A DNA stretch of 64,000 nt from Clavibacter tessellarius (lineage in GTDB: Bacteria > Actinomycetota > Actinomycetes > Actinomycetales > Microbacteriaceae), in contig NZ_LQXA01000030.1 of assembly GCF_001618005.1 (NCBI RefSeq), forward strand, positions 96,768 to 160,767, in the 5' to 3' direction. The notes below the pieces were generated by a model. That model searched no databases, was not told the DNA's origin, and saw nothing but the letters and a program-made list of their open reading frames with translations. Position numbers and translations under genes: made by a program. This document shows positions 16,921 through 24,609 of the stretch, piece after piece (the first letter of the stretch is position 1; each line of letters opens with the position of its first letter).

Positions 16921-17415
16921 ATGGACTGGCGAGAGGACCGCATCGGCTCGGCCGTGCGCGGCGAGAACCCGACCGTGCTGCGCGAGCTGGGAGCGGGGTA
17001 CGCCGTCATCGGCGACGTGCAGTTCCTCCCCGGGTACTGCGTGCTCCTCGCGAAGGACGCGCAGGCGACCGCGCTCGCCGAGCTGCCCCGGCTCGAGCGC
17101 GTGCGCTTCCTGGCGGACGCCGACCTGCTCGCGACCGCGGTCGAGCGCGCGTGCCGGGCGGCGGATCCGGCCTTCCGTCGCGTGAACCTCGAGGTGCTGG
17201 GCAACGCGGACGCCTTCGTGCACGCCCACGTCTGGCCGCGGTACGCGTGGGAGCCGCCGGCGCTCACGCGGCGTCCGGTGTGGCTGCACGCGGAGGAGCG
17301 GTGGGCGGATCCGGCGACGGCGCTGGGCGACGCGCACGCAACGCTGCGGGCGCGGATCACGGCGGAGCTCGACGCGCTCGTGGCGGCGGACGACGTCTCA
17401 GTCCGCGCCGGCTGA
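16921..17415 (+). CDS. HIT-superfamily protein
   Basis: 164-residue protein resembling histidine-triad nucleotide hydrolases. GDVQFLPGYCVLLAKDAQAT (near 31-50) matches the substrate-binding strand pattern and VHAHVWPRY (His101, His103) stands at the place of the HxHxH triad, although the third His of the classical motif is replaced by Pro. Activity is therefore uncertain; it may be a HIT-like Ap4A hydrolase relative or a non-enzymatic homologue. The start is ATG at 16921; an upstream GTG/ATG read would add a basic tail. It follows the GT9 gene in the same direction. Confidence 0.75.
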   Translation: MDWREDRIGSAVRGENPTVLRELGAGYAVIGDVQFLPGYCVLLAKDAQATALAELPRLERVRFLADADLLATAVERACRAADPAFRRVNLEVLGNADAFVHAHVWPRYAWEPPALTRRPVWLHAEERWADPATALGDAHATLRARITAELDALVAADDVSVRAG

Positions 17416-17449
17416 GACGAAACATCTCGGTCGCCCTCTCGGCGAACGA

Positions 17450-17464
17450 TCAACTCAGAGTTGA
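17450..17464. repeat. 15-base inverted repeat in convergent gap
   Basis: TCAACTCAGAGTTGA, two 7-base arms around one base, sits between the convergent HIT and hydrolase genes. The spacer is too short for a hairpin loop, so it is more like a protein-binding site than a terminator. Its role is unknown. Confidence 0.4.
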
Positions 17465-17487
17465 GTGTTGCTTCGGTGACCTCGCCG

Positions 17488-18783
17488 TCATCGAGGATCG
17501 GTCGCGAGCGCCTCCGTCGGCCGCATCGTCGTCGCGATCGCCGCGTTGCGCAGCGACTCGGTGCCCGCGTCGAGGTAGCCGAAGCTGCGCTCGTGGGCGG
17601 CGTACTCCTGCTTGCGCAGGGTCGGATCCTGGATGGTCGTCCACGCCGCCGACCGCGGGTCGTCGTTCCAGCGCGAGTGCAGCACCGGGGCGTGGCCGGT
17701 CACCGGGAGGAGGCCGCGCGACGGATCGCCGTCGACCTGGATCACGGTGGCGCCGAAGCCGGGCGCACGCGGATCCTGCCGCGACAGCCGGCCCCACACC
17801 GCCTCCGCGTCGTCGGCCGCCTCGCCCGCGTAGACGTGCCGGGCGTGCAGGTCACGCACGCCGGCGATGCCATCCTCGACGCCGGCCGAGCCGAGCATGA
17901 CGAACGAGTAGACGCCGAGGTCGCGGGCGGCGAGCGCGTCGGCGGCCATCGTGGAACCGTACGAGTGCGCGATGACGCTCACGGTGGCGAGGTCGCCGTG
18001 CGCGCGAGCCGCCCGCAGCCCCTGGATCTCGCTCGCCAGCAGCGGGGCGCCGCGCTCCGCGCTGTCGCCGAGCGTCGCGTCGATGCCGGGGGCCGGTGTC
18101 CGGTAGCCGATCCACGCGACCACGGCATGCGCGGCCGGCGCGCCCACGGCCGCCTGCGCGTCGTACACGTTCTGCGCGGTCTCGGTCCAGAGCTGCATGT
18201 CGTCGGTGTAGGTGCCCATGCCGGGGACGGTGAAGGTGACCTGGCGCGCGGTGTCGAGATCACCCACGGCGATGGCGGCGAGCGGCGGATCCCGGTGCGT
18301 GAACGACACGAGGGTGCGCCGCGGCCCGCCCTTCGACCGGAGCGCCTCGCGGATCGCGGTGAGAGCGGTGAGCCGGTCGCGCGCGGCCGCGTCGCCGGGG
18401 TGCGCCGCGACCGCCGCCTCCTCGGTCGCGAGACGCGCCGCCAGCTGGCGGCGGTTGGCGGCGTCGCGGGAGGCGTAGTCCACGCCGTCGAGGTTGCCGA
18501 TGAGACCGGACGAGTGCCGGATCAGGGTGCGCTGGCGCTTCCGGTCCTTCGCGGCCCACCAGCTGACGACGTGTGCGGGAGCGGCGTCGCGCACCTGCAG
18601 CTCGAGGGACGGATGCGCGGCGATCATGCGCTGCGCCTGCGCGTCGGAGAGTGCGGCGTACCGGTCGAGCTGCGCGAACCCCGCGTCGACGCCGCCTCCG
18701 GGCGGGGCCGGCAGGATGAGGAGCCCGACGAGCACGGCGGCGAGGGCGAGCGCGGTCTCGCGTCGACGATGCGCCCGGGTCAC
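17488..18783 (-). CDS. Alpha/beta hydrolase (DUF1023-like), exported
   Basis: 431 residues with an N-terminal signal or anchor (TALALAAVLVGLLILPAPP). The C-terminal half is an alpha/beta-hydrolase domain with nucleophile elbow VSVIAHSYGSTM, matching the actinobacterial DUF1023 family, whose substrates are not known. A helical region (residues about 45-190) precedes it, as in other members. GTG start at 18783 with GAGGAGG upstream. It lies downstream of the two GH26 genes in the same direction, separated by 143 bases, so it may be read as part of that unit. Confidence 0.8.
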   Translation of the reverse strand: MTRAHRRRETALALAAVLVGLLILPAPPGGGVDAGFAQLDRYAALSDAQAQRMIAAHPSLELQVRDAAPAHVVSWWAAKDRKRQRTLIRHSSGLIGNLDGVDYASRDAANRRQLAARLATEEAAVAAHPGDAAARDRLTALTAIREALRSKGGPRRTLVSFTHRDPPLAAIAVGDLDTARQVTFTVPGMGTYTDDMQLWTETAQNVYDAQAAVGAPAAHAVVAWIGYRTPAPGIDATLGDSAERGAPLLASEIQGLRAARAHGDLATVSVIAHSYGSTMAADALAARDLGVYSFVMLGSAGVEDGIAGVRDLHARHVYAGEAADDAEAVWGRLSRQDPRAPGFGATVIQVDGDPSRGLLPVTGHAPVLHSRWNDDPRSAAWTTIQDPTLRKQEYAAHERSFGYLDAGTESLRNAAIATTMRPTEALATDPR

Positions 18784-18926
18784 GTGCGCCTCCTCATCGG
18801 GCGCTCCGCCGGAAGGGTGCGCTCGTCAGATGGTAGGTCGTCCGGATCGGGCTCCGGCCGTGCACCGACTGCACGCGCGCTGGACACCGGGCATGCGCTC
18901 GCCGTGCACGGGAGGCGGACAGCGGG

Positions 18927-20291
18927 TCAGCCGCGCCGCAACGCGAGCGCGTCGCGGAGGGCGGTGGCGGAGGCCGCGGTGCTGTCGATGCGCCAGTCCG
19001 CCTCCTTCTGGAAGTCGAACCACACGAAGCCGAGCACGTCGGGCTGTGCCTGCAGGTACGCGACGAGGTCGCGGTTCCAGGCGGACTTGGATCCGCCGAC
19101 CTCGCTCGACGCCACCTCGCCGATGACGAGCGGCTTGCCGGGCGCGACCGCGCGGAGGCGGTCGATGCCGGGGCCGAACAGCGTGGCCGGATCCGTCCAC
19201 CGCTGGCCGGGCGCGGAGCCCCAGTTGTAGCCGTCGAGCGCGACGACGTCGACCTGGTCGCTGCCGGGGTAGAGCGAGGCCAGGTCGGTGGATCCCTGGT
19301 ACGGCACGTTCGGGCTCCAGACCCACTTCACGTTGGTGGCGCCCTGCGCGGCGACGAGGTCGTGCACGTGCTTCCACGCGGCGACGTACGAGCCGGACGC
19401 GTTGCCGTTCACGCCGTCGGACCACGGGTACCAGTTGCCGTTCATCTCGTGGCCGTAGCGGAGGTAGACGGTCTTGCCGTACTTCGCGAGGTCGGCGCCC
19501 CACGACCGGATGTAGGCGTCGTGGTCGCCCGCGACGATGCTCGCGTTCGTGTACGCGGACTGGGTGGTGCCCGCGCCGCCCTGCCACGGCTCCCACGTGA
19601 CGAGGCTGTCGGCGCCGCGCGCGGCGACGCTCTGGAGGCCCGCGATCGGGGCCGGGTGCGTGAAGTCGACGTGGCTCATCACGATGGACGGGCTCTCGCC
19701 GAGCTCGACGGAGGCGGCGTCGAGCTCGCCGTTCGCGGTGGGGCCGCCGGGGGTCGAGAGGCCGAGGCGCAGGCGGGCGGAGCTGATGGCGGGGGCCGAC
19801 GAGGTGGCGGGGGCGGGCGTCGCGGCGGCCGGGACGGTCGGCGTCGCGGCGGGCGCCGGGGTCGTCGTCGGCGCGGGCGCCGGGGTGGCGAGGCGGGCGG
19901 ATCCGCTCGACTTCGCCGGGGCCACCGTGAACGTCGTCGCGGCGGAGCGCGTGCCGGAGGTCGCGGTGATCTTGATGGTCGAGAGCGCGGTGCGGGGGAT
20001 GGAGATCGCGGTCGTGAACGTGCCCGTGGCGGTGGTCGTGATGCTCTTCGCGGCGGACCCGGCGGCGACGACCGCGGCCTTCTTCGCCGTGAAGCCCCTG
20101 CCCGTGACGGTCACGGCCGTGCCGACGGGGCCGGAGGCGACGGAGAGGACGACCGCGGCGGGGGCCGTGGGGACGGGCTGCGCCGCGGCGGCGCGGGAGG
20201 CGACGGCCGGTGCGACGAGCACGGTCGCCGTCACGACCGCCGGTGCGACGGCGGTGACGACAGCGCATTTGAGGCGGCGACGAGTGGGCAT
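18927..20291 (-). CDS. Secreted GH26 glycanase (beta-mannanase-like) with Ig-like domain
   Basis: 454 residues: signal peptide (ALRRRR-type basic start then AVVTATVLVAPAVASRAAAA), an IPT/TIG-like Ig domain (SGPVGTAVTVTGRGFTAKKA, about 45-130), an Ala/Pro/Thr linker and a GH26 catalytic domain (about 175-450). The acid/base Glu is in YLRYGHEMNGNWYPW (near 282) and the nucleophile Glu in PLVIGEVASSE (near 392). GH26 enzymes include beta-mannanases and some beta-glucanases; mannan of plant walls is the likely target. It shares about the whole catalytic domain with the next gene upstream, a tandem duplicate without the Ig-like domain. GAAGGA lies before the ATG at 20291. Confidence 0.9.
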   Translation of the reverse strand: MPTRRRLKCAVVTAVAPAVVTATVLVAPAVASRAAAAQPVPTAPAAVVLSVASGPVGTAVTVTGRGFTAKKAAVVAAGSAAKSITTTATGTFTTAISIPRTALSTIKITATSGTRSAATTFTVAPAKSSGSARLATPAPAPTTTPAPAATPTVPAAATPAPATSSAPAISSARLRLGLSTPGGPTANGELDAASVELGESPSIVMSHVDFTHPAPIAGLQSVAARGADSLVTWEPWQGGAGTTQSAYTNASIVAGDHDAYIRSWGADLAKYGKTVYLRYGHEMNGNWYPWSDGVNGNASGSYVAAWKHVHDLVAAQGATNVKWVWSPNVPYQGSTDLASLYPGSDQVDVVALDGYNWGSAPGQRWTDPATLFGPGIDRLRAVAPGKPLVIGEVASSEVGGSKSAWNRDLVAYLQAQPDVLGFVWFDFQKEADWRIDSTAASATALRDALALRRG

Positions 20292-20354
20292 GGCGATAGG
20301 GTCCTTCCCCCGATGGATGTATGCGATCGTATGTACTTCGGCGCCCTCCGTCCA

Positions 20355-20365
20355 GCGGATGTCCG
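20355..20365. promoter_or_regulatory. GCGGATGTCCG motif upstream of first GH26 gene
   Basis: This 11-base motif (with CGGA/TCCG arms around TG) lies 64 bases before the GH26 start and recurs at 21436-21446, 16 bases before the second GH26 start. The adjoining bases 20363-20375 carry the 13-base element shared with the pectate-lyase-like gene. A common regulator of the secreted glycanases is a reasonable inference. Confidence 0.5.
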
Positions 20366-20403
20366 TCTGGCGACGGGATCCGCTGGCGGGGGCTGAGCGG
20401 CTA

Positions 20404-21420
20404 TCAGACGCGGCGGGCGGCGAGCGCGTCGCGGATGGCCGTGGCGGAGGCCGCGGAGCTGCCGATGCGCCAGTCCGCCTCCTTGTCCATGTCGAACCAG
20501 ACGAAGGCGACCACGTCGGGCTGGGCCTGCAGGAACGCGACGAGGTCGGTGTCCCACGCGGCCTTGGATCCGCCCACCTCGGACGACGCGGTCTCGGCGA
20601 TGATGATGGGCTTGCCCGCCGCGACGGCACGCAGCCGCTCGAGGCCGAAGCCGAAGAGGTCGGACGGCGAGACCCAGGCGCGGCCGGCGACGCCGGTGCC
20701 CCAGTTGTAGCCGTCGAGCCCGACGACGTCGACGTACGCGGCGCCCGGGTAGAGGCCGGCGAGCGGGGTGGATCCGGTGTACGGCACGTTCGGCGTCCAC
20801 ACCCAGCGCACGTTGGTGGCGCCCTGGGCGACGACGACGTCGTGCACGTGCTTCCACGCGGCGACGTAGGAGCCCGGCGCGTTGCCGTTGACCCCCTCGG
20901 CCCACGGGTACCAGTCGCCGTTCATCTCGTGCGCGTAGCGGAGGGAGACGGGGCCGCCCCAGGCGGCCAGCTGGGTGCCCCACTCGCGGAGGTAGGCGTC
21001 GTGGTCGCCCGCGAGGATGCTCGCGTTCGAGAAGCCGGGCTGGTTCACGCCGCCCCCGGCCTTCCACGGCTCCCACGTGAGGAGGCTCTCGGCGCCGCGT
21101 GCGCGGACCTGGTCGAGGGCGGCGATGGGCGGCGCCTGCGTGAAGTCGGCGTAGGAGAGCACGATGCTCGGGTCCTCGCCGACCTGCGCGGCGACCTGGT
21201 CGAGCTCGCCGCCGGCGGTGGGACCGCCGGGGGTCGCGACGCCGAAGCGGAGCCGGGCGTCGGAGACGGTGGGGGCGGCGCTGACGGCGGTCGGCGCGGT
21301 GCTCGCGGCGCCGCTGCTGGCGGCGTTGGCGGGGGATGCTGCGGTGAGGATCCCGGCGGTGAGGGCGGCACCCAGGAGGAGGGTGGTCGCGAGGCGGATG
21401 GGGCGGTGGTGGTGCTGCAT
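20404..21420 (-). CDS. Secreted GH26 glycanase (beta-mannanase-like), single domain
   Basis: 338 residues: signal peptide (ATTLLLGAALTAGILTAASP, then ANA cleavage) and a GH26 domain (about 60-335). The acid/base is in SLRYAHEMNGDWYPW (Glu near 161) and the nucleophile in IIIAETASSE (Glu near 276). It is a close paralogue of the protein encoded at 18927-20291 but lacks the Ig-like domain and linker, so the pair may act on different forms of the same polymer. The ATG at 21420 is chosen; a TTG three codons upstream is the alternative. The 112-base gap to the next GH26 gene contains its own motif, so each may have a promoter. Confidence 0.9.
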   Translation of the reverse strand: MQHHHRPIRLATTLLLGAALTAGILTAASPANAASSGAASTAPTAVSAAPTVSDARLRFGVATPGGPTAGGELDQVAAQVGEDPSIVLSYADFTQAPPIAALDQVRARGAESLLTWEPWKAGGGVNQPGFSNASILAGDHDAYLREWGTQLAAWGGPVSLRYAHEMNGDWYPWAEGVNGNAPGSYVAAWKHVHDVVVAQGATNVRWVWTPNVPYTGSTPLAGLYPGAAYVDVVGLDGYNWGTGVAGRAWVSPSDLFGFGLERLRAVAAGKPIIIAETASSEVGGSKAAWDTDLVAFLQAQPDVVAFVWFDMDKEADWRIGSSAASATAIRDALAARRV

Positions 21421-21435
21421 TGTGTCCAATTTTCT

Positions 21436-21446
21436 GCGGATGTCCG
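21436..21446. promoter_or_regulatory. GCGGATGTCCG motif upstream of second GH26 gene
   Basis: Second copy of the motif at 20355-20365; here the inverted arms extend to GCGGA/TCCGC around TG. A related GATGTCCGCTC occurs about 50 bases further upstream. Confidence 0.45.
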
Positions 21447-21587
21447 CTCCCTGGAAGCTATCCGACGCTCCTCGGGCTGGACCGCCCGATGTCCGCTCAC
21501 GGCCGGACGGTCAGGGGATGGTCGGGTCCGCTCGCGTCCGCGCATCCGTCCGCCCGTGCGCCCGTGATCTGCCGAGCGGCGACGCGC

Positions 21588-22082
21588 TCAGCCCTCGGCG
21601 ACGGGGAGGTGCGCCGGCTGCTCGTCGCCGGGGTCGGGCGCGAAGGCGATGGACTCCTCGATCAGGCTGACCACCACGTCGACCTCCGCCTCGTCGCGCG
21701 GGCCGTAGACGAGGAACTCGGTGCCGTAGTCCTCGTACTGGTGCGGCGTCGCCCAGCCGAGCGCGGTCAGCTCGGTGCCGCGGGCGACCGGGAGGCAGAG
21801 GTGCAGGGACGTGTCGTCGACGCCGTGCAGGTGCACGGGCTCGAGGCGGCCCTCCGGCGCGAGCGACGCCCAGGGGACGATCGGCTCGGCGAGGTCCTCG
21901 AGGAAGAGGCCGCGCGACGTGGCGGGGGACACCTGGCTGTGGCTCTCGCGCACCCCGGGCAGCGCGAACGCGCGCGCGACGAGACGGCCCCAGAGCTCCG
22001 GTGTCGCGCGGTCGGTGAGCTGCCGCTGCGGGCCCTCGTCGGAGAGGGTCGGGCGCGGGCCGCGGCGTGGGGTGGAGATCAC
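21588..22082 (-). CDS. DUF5519 (luciferase-like domain) family protein
   Basis: 164 residues. LHLCLPVARGTELTALGWAT followed by HQYEDYG and EFLVYGPRDEAEVDVVVSLI is the pattern of the DUF5519 family, small soluble proteins of unknown function in actinobacteria. Start GTG at 22082 has only a weak ribosome site. It is divergent from the small membrane protein gene 57 bases away. Confidence 0.65.
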   Translation of the reverse strand: MISTPRRGPRPTLSDEGPQRQLTDRATPELWGRLVARAFALPGVRESHSQVSPATSRGLFLEDLAEPIVPWASLAPEGRLEPVHLHGVDDTSLHLCLPVARGTELTALGWATPHQYEDYGTEFLVYGPRDEAEVDVVVSLIEESIAFAPDPGDEQPAHLPVAEG

Positions 22083-22139
22083 CCGTCGAACGTATCGGCG
22101 TGGCTAGGGTGCCGGAAACCCCCGGACGACGGAGACGCG

Positions 22140-22574
22140 ATGAGCTACGACGAGTACGAGCACGCCTTCGATGAGGCGCCGCGCGCCGGTGTCCGCAGGT
22201 CGCGCGTGCCGTGGGCCGGACGGCGGGAGCCGCGCGAGCGGAAGGCGCCGGGCTGGGGTGACCGGGTCGCGGTGGTGATCCTCTTGGGCGTCGAGGGGAT
22301 CGTCGCGTGCGGGGCGTACCTGCAGGTCCTCCTCAGCGGCATGTTCTTCGACCGATGCGCGGATCCATCCCTCACCTGCGACTACGCGCTCGGGGACGTG
22401 GTGATGACGACGGCGCGCGCCGCGGTGGCGGTCGTCGTGATCCTGTCGGTGGTGGCCGTCGTCCTCCGGAGCGTGCGGCGGCGGTCGGCGTGGTGGGTGC
22501 CGCTCGTCGGGTGCGTCGTCCTGGTCGCGGTGACGTACGGCACCGGCGGCCTCATGGACCTCGCGGCGACGTGA
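22140..22574 (+). CDS. Small membrane protein, paralogue of 23352-23729
   Basis: 144 residues. A hydrophilic, basic N-terminal tail of about 45 residues precedes three membrane segments (VAVVILLGVEGIVACGAYLQ, then AVAVVVILSVVAVVL, then PLVGCVVLVAVTYGTGG). The loop between the first two contains DRCADPSLTCDYALG, with two cysteines that could form a disulfide outside. The protein at 23352-23729 has the same DRC...CDY loop and WW.P spacing, so the two are paralogues flanking a peptidase gene. GGAG precedes the ATG. Function unknown. Confidence 0.75.
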   Translation: MSYDEYEHAFDEAPRAGVRRSRVPWAGRREPRERKAPGWGDRVAVVILLGVEGIVACGAYLQVLLSGMFFDRCADPSLTCDYALGDVVMTTARAAVAVVVILSVVAVVLRSVRRRSAWWVPLVGCVVLVAVTYGTGGLMDLAAT

Positions 22575-22626
22575 GCCGAGCCCGCCGCCGTGGGAGCGTG
22601 GGACGCATCCGACCCGAGGAGCCCGC

Positions 22627-23238
22627 ATGACCACGTACCCGTACGAGTCGCAGTGGGGCGACCTCGCCTGCAACGCGCCCCTCATCGAGCGCGGCGAGAG
22701 CCCGGCCGGGTTCTTCGACTGGCGCACCGAGGGCTATCCGTCGGAGGCCGAGTACCTCTTCTGGTCCGGGCACGTGTGCGGGCTGGCGGGGCTGCGGTCG
22801 GTGCTCACGGCGTGGATCCCGTCGGCCGGCGCGCTCGGCATGCACGAGCTGATCACGCGCGCCGTCGCCCGCGCCGCCCTCACGCGTGACGGCGACGACG
22901 TCGGCGGGCTGTACTACCGGCCGTTCGCGGAGTGGGTGCGCGACGACTTCGGGATCGAGGCGCTCGTGCACCCGCGGATCGACGTGCCCGAGCTGCTCGC
23001 CGAGGTGGGCGAGGGGCGGGTGGTGCTCGCGTCGGTGTCGTCGGAGATCCGCTACCCGGAGCGGCCGGCGACCCGGCGCGGCGGGCACCTCGTGCTGGTG
23101 CACGCGTTCGACGGGGAGACAGCGACGTTCCACAACCCGTCGGGCGTGGGATCCACGGCGGCGGACGCGCGGCTCGGGGTGGCGGACTTCGCGCGGTTCT
23201 CGGCCGAGCGCGGGGTGACGCTGGTGCGGCCGGGCTGA
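22627..23238 (+). CDS. C39-like cysteine peptidase family protein
   Basis: 203 residues with the layout of a papain-like C39_2 domain: GHVCGLAGLRSVL (Cys51), GGHLVLVHAFDG (His154) and TFHNPSG (Asn170) stand in the order Cys-His-Asn expected of this fold. No signal peptide or membrane helix is evident. Such proteins may be peptidases or transglutaminase-like enzymes; the substrate is unknown. The gene lies between two paralogous small membrane proteins, which are candidates for substrate or partner. Confidence 0.75.
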   Translation: MTTYPYESQWGDLACNAPLIERGESPAGFFDWRTEGYPSEAEYLFWSGHVCGLAGLRSVLTAWIPSAGALGMHELITRAVARAALTRDGDDVGGLYYRPFAEWVRDDFGIEALVHPRIDVPELLAEVGEGRVVLASVSSEIRYPERPATRRGGHLVLVHAFDGETATFHNPSGVGSTAADARLGVADFARFSAERGVTLVRPG

Positions 23239-23351
23239 GCGGACGCGACTCGCGGATCGCCCGCGCCGCAAGACCCTTCCGCGGCGGACGCCGGACCGCT
23301 ACCGTCGCGCACACCCGCCGATGCGCGGGCCCGACTCCGACGGAGGACACC

Positions 23352-23729
23352 ATGAGCCAGCAGCAGACCATGCAGCGCCCGAGCCTCGCCGGGCCGGAGC
23401 CGATCCGGCCGCCGTACGACGCCCGGCTCGCGATGATCCTGCTCGTGACCGAGGGGGTGCTCGCGTTCGCGGGCCTCATCGCGATGGTGGTCGCGAGCTG
23501 GATCCCGGACCGCTGCGGCACGCCCGGCTGCGACTACCCCCTCGGCGTGCTGGCTTCGCGGCTCTGGGTCGCGGGCACGATCGGCGTCCTCGTCCTCTCC
23601 CTCGCCGCGACGGTCGTCTGCCGCACGCGCCGCGTGAACGCGTGGTGGGCGCCGGCGACCGGCATCGTGCTGATCCTCGGGATCAACGTGGCGGCGCAGA
23701 TCATGACGGGTATCGCGACGACGCCCTGA
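23352..23729 (+). CDS. Small membrane protein, paralogue of 22140-22574
   Basis: 125 residues with three membrane segments (LAMILLVTEGVLAFAGLIAM, then VAGTIGVLVLSLAATVV, then ATGIVLILGINVAAQIM) and the loop DRCGTPGCDYPLG. It matches the protein at 22140-22574 in segment order and loop cysteines. GGAGGA lies before the ATG at 23352. A strong hairpin follows 20 bases after the stop. Confidence 0.75.
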   Translation: MSQQQTMQRPSLAGPEPIRPPYDARLAMILLVTEGVLAFAGLIAMVVASWIPDRCGTPGCDYPLGVLASRLWVAGTIGVLVLSLAATVVCRTRRVNAWWAPATGIVLILGINVAAQIMTGIATTP

Positions 23730-23748
23730 CGGATGCCCGACGGACGAG

Positions 23749-23785
23749 ACGAGCCCGGCCCCGCGCAATGCGGGGCCGGGCTCGT
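23749..23785. terminator. Bidirectional hairpin terminator
   Basis: 16-base perfect stem (23749-23764 with 23770-23785) and a 5-base loop between the convergent membrane-protein gene (ends 23729) and the SDR gene (ends 23818). Confidence 0.85.
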
Positions 23786-23817
23786 GTCGTGCGTGCAGGG
23801 TGCGGATCAGCCGCGAC

Positions 23818-24522
23818 TCACGGCCAGCTGTCCTCGAGCTCGTGGGTGATGACGAGCTCGCGGATCTCGCAGCCGCGCGGCTGGCCGAGGATGAACATCA
23901 CCGAGTCGGCGACGGCGGCCGGGTCGTTGAGGTTCGCGTCGGAGCCGGGCTTGTACTTCGGGTCGCGGTCGTCGAAGAAGTGGGTCTTCATGCCGGAGGG
24001 GATCAGCGTGGTCACGCCGACCTCGCCCTTCGTCTCGGCAGCCAGCGCGCGCGTGAAGCCGAGCACGCCGAACTTGGAGGCGCAGTAGGCGGTCGCGTCC
24101 GAGACGGCCTTGATGGCGAGCGACGACGCGACGGTGACGACGCGGCCGTGCGACTCGGTGAGGAACGGCAGCGCCGCGCGGACGACGGCGACCGTGCCCA
24201 TGAGGTTCACGCCGATGACCTTCTCCCACTCGGTGGGGGCGACGTCGACGAGGCGGCCGCAGCGGTCGATGCCCGCGGCGGTGACGACGGCGTCGAGGCC
24301 GCCGTGCGCCTGGGCGATCTCGGTGACGAGCGCCTCGGTGGCGCGGGTGTCGGAGACGTCGATGCGGTGCGCCTCCATGCCGGTGACGCTCGACGTGTCG
24401 AGGTCGAGCACGATGGGCTCGCCGCCGGCCGCGAGGACCGCCTGCGCGACCGCGGCGCCGAGCCCGGACGCGCCTCCGGTGATGAGGACGCGGCCGGTGC
24501 TGGGGCGGGGGGAGTCGGTCAT
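23818..24522 (-). CDS. Classical short-chain dehydrogenase/reductase
   Basis: 234 residues, the length of a classical SDR. The cofactor motif is TGGASGLG (15-22) and the catalytic Tyr/Lys are in YCASK (146-150), with Ser near 134. It belongs to the general NAD(P)-dependent oxidoreductases of sugars, alcohols or polyols. It is last in the heptose operon, 87 bases after the HldE-type gene, and may modify the sugar. It is too short to be the extended-SDR epimerase HldD that classically finishes ADP-heptose synthesis. Confidence 0.88.
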   Translation of the reverse strand: MTDSPRPSTGRVLITGGASGLGAAVAQAVLAAGGEPIVLDLDTSSVTGMEAHRIDVSDTRATEALVTEIAQAHGGLDAVVTAAGIDRCGRLVDVAPTEWEKVIGVNLMGTVAVVRAALPFLTESHGRVVTVASSLAIKAVSDATAYCASKFGVLGFTRALAAETKGEVGVTTLIPSGMKTHFFDDRDPKYKPGSDANLNDPAAVADSVMFILGQPRGCEIRELVITHELEDSWP

Positions 24523-24609
24523 GGGTGTTCCTTCCGTGGTGCGGATCGCGCCCGTTCGGCGCGGGGGTGCGGGGGAGTCGTGCGGATCAGGGGCTCAGCG
24601 CATCAGGGC

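Noticed and set aside
17450..17464. Inverted repeat as transcription terminator between convergent genes
   Set aside because: Only one base separates the arms, so it cannot form a normal hairpin loop.
23818..24522. SDR gene as the missing HldD epimerase of the heptose pathway
   Set aside because: 234 residues with a YCASK catalytic site is a classical SDR; HldD is an extended SDR of about 310 residues with a different C-terminal part.
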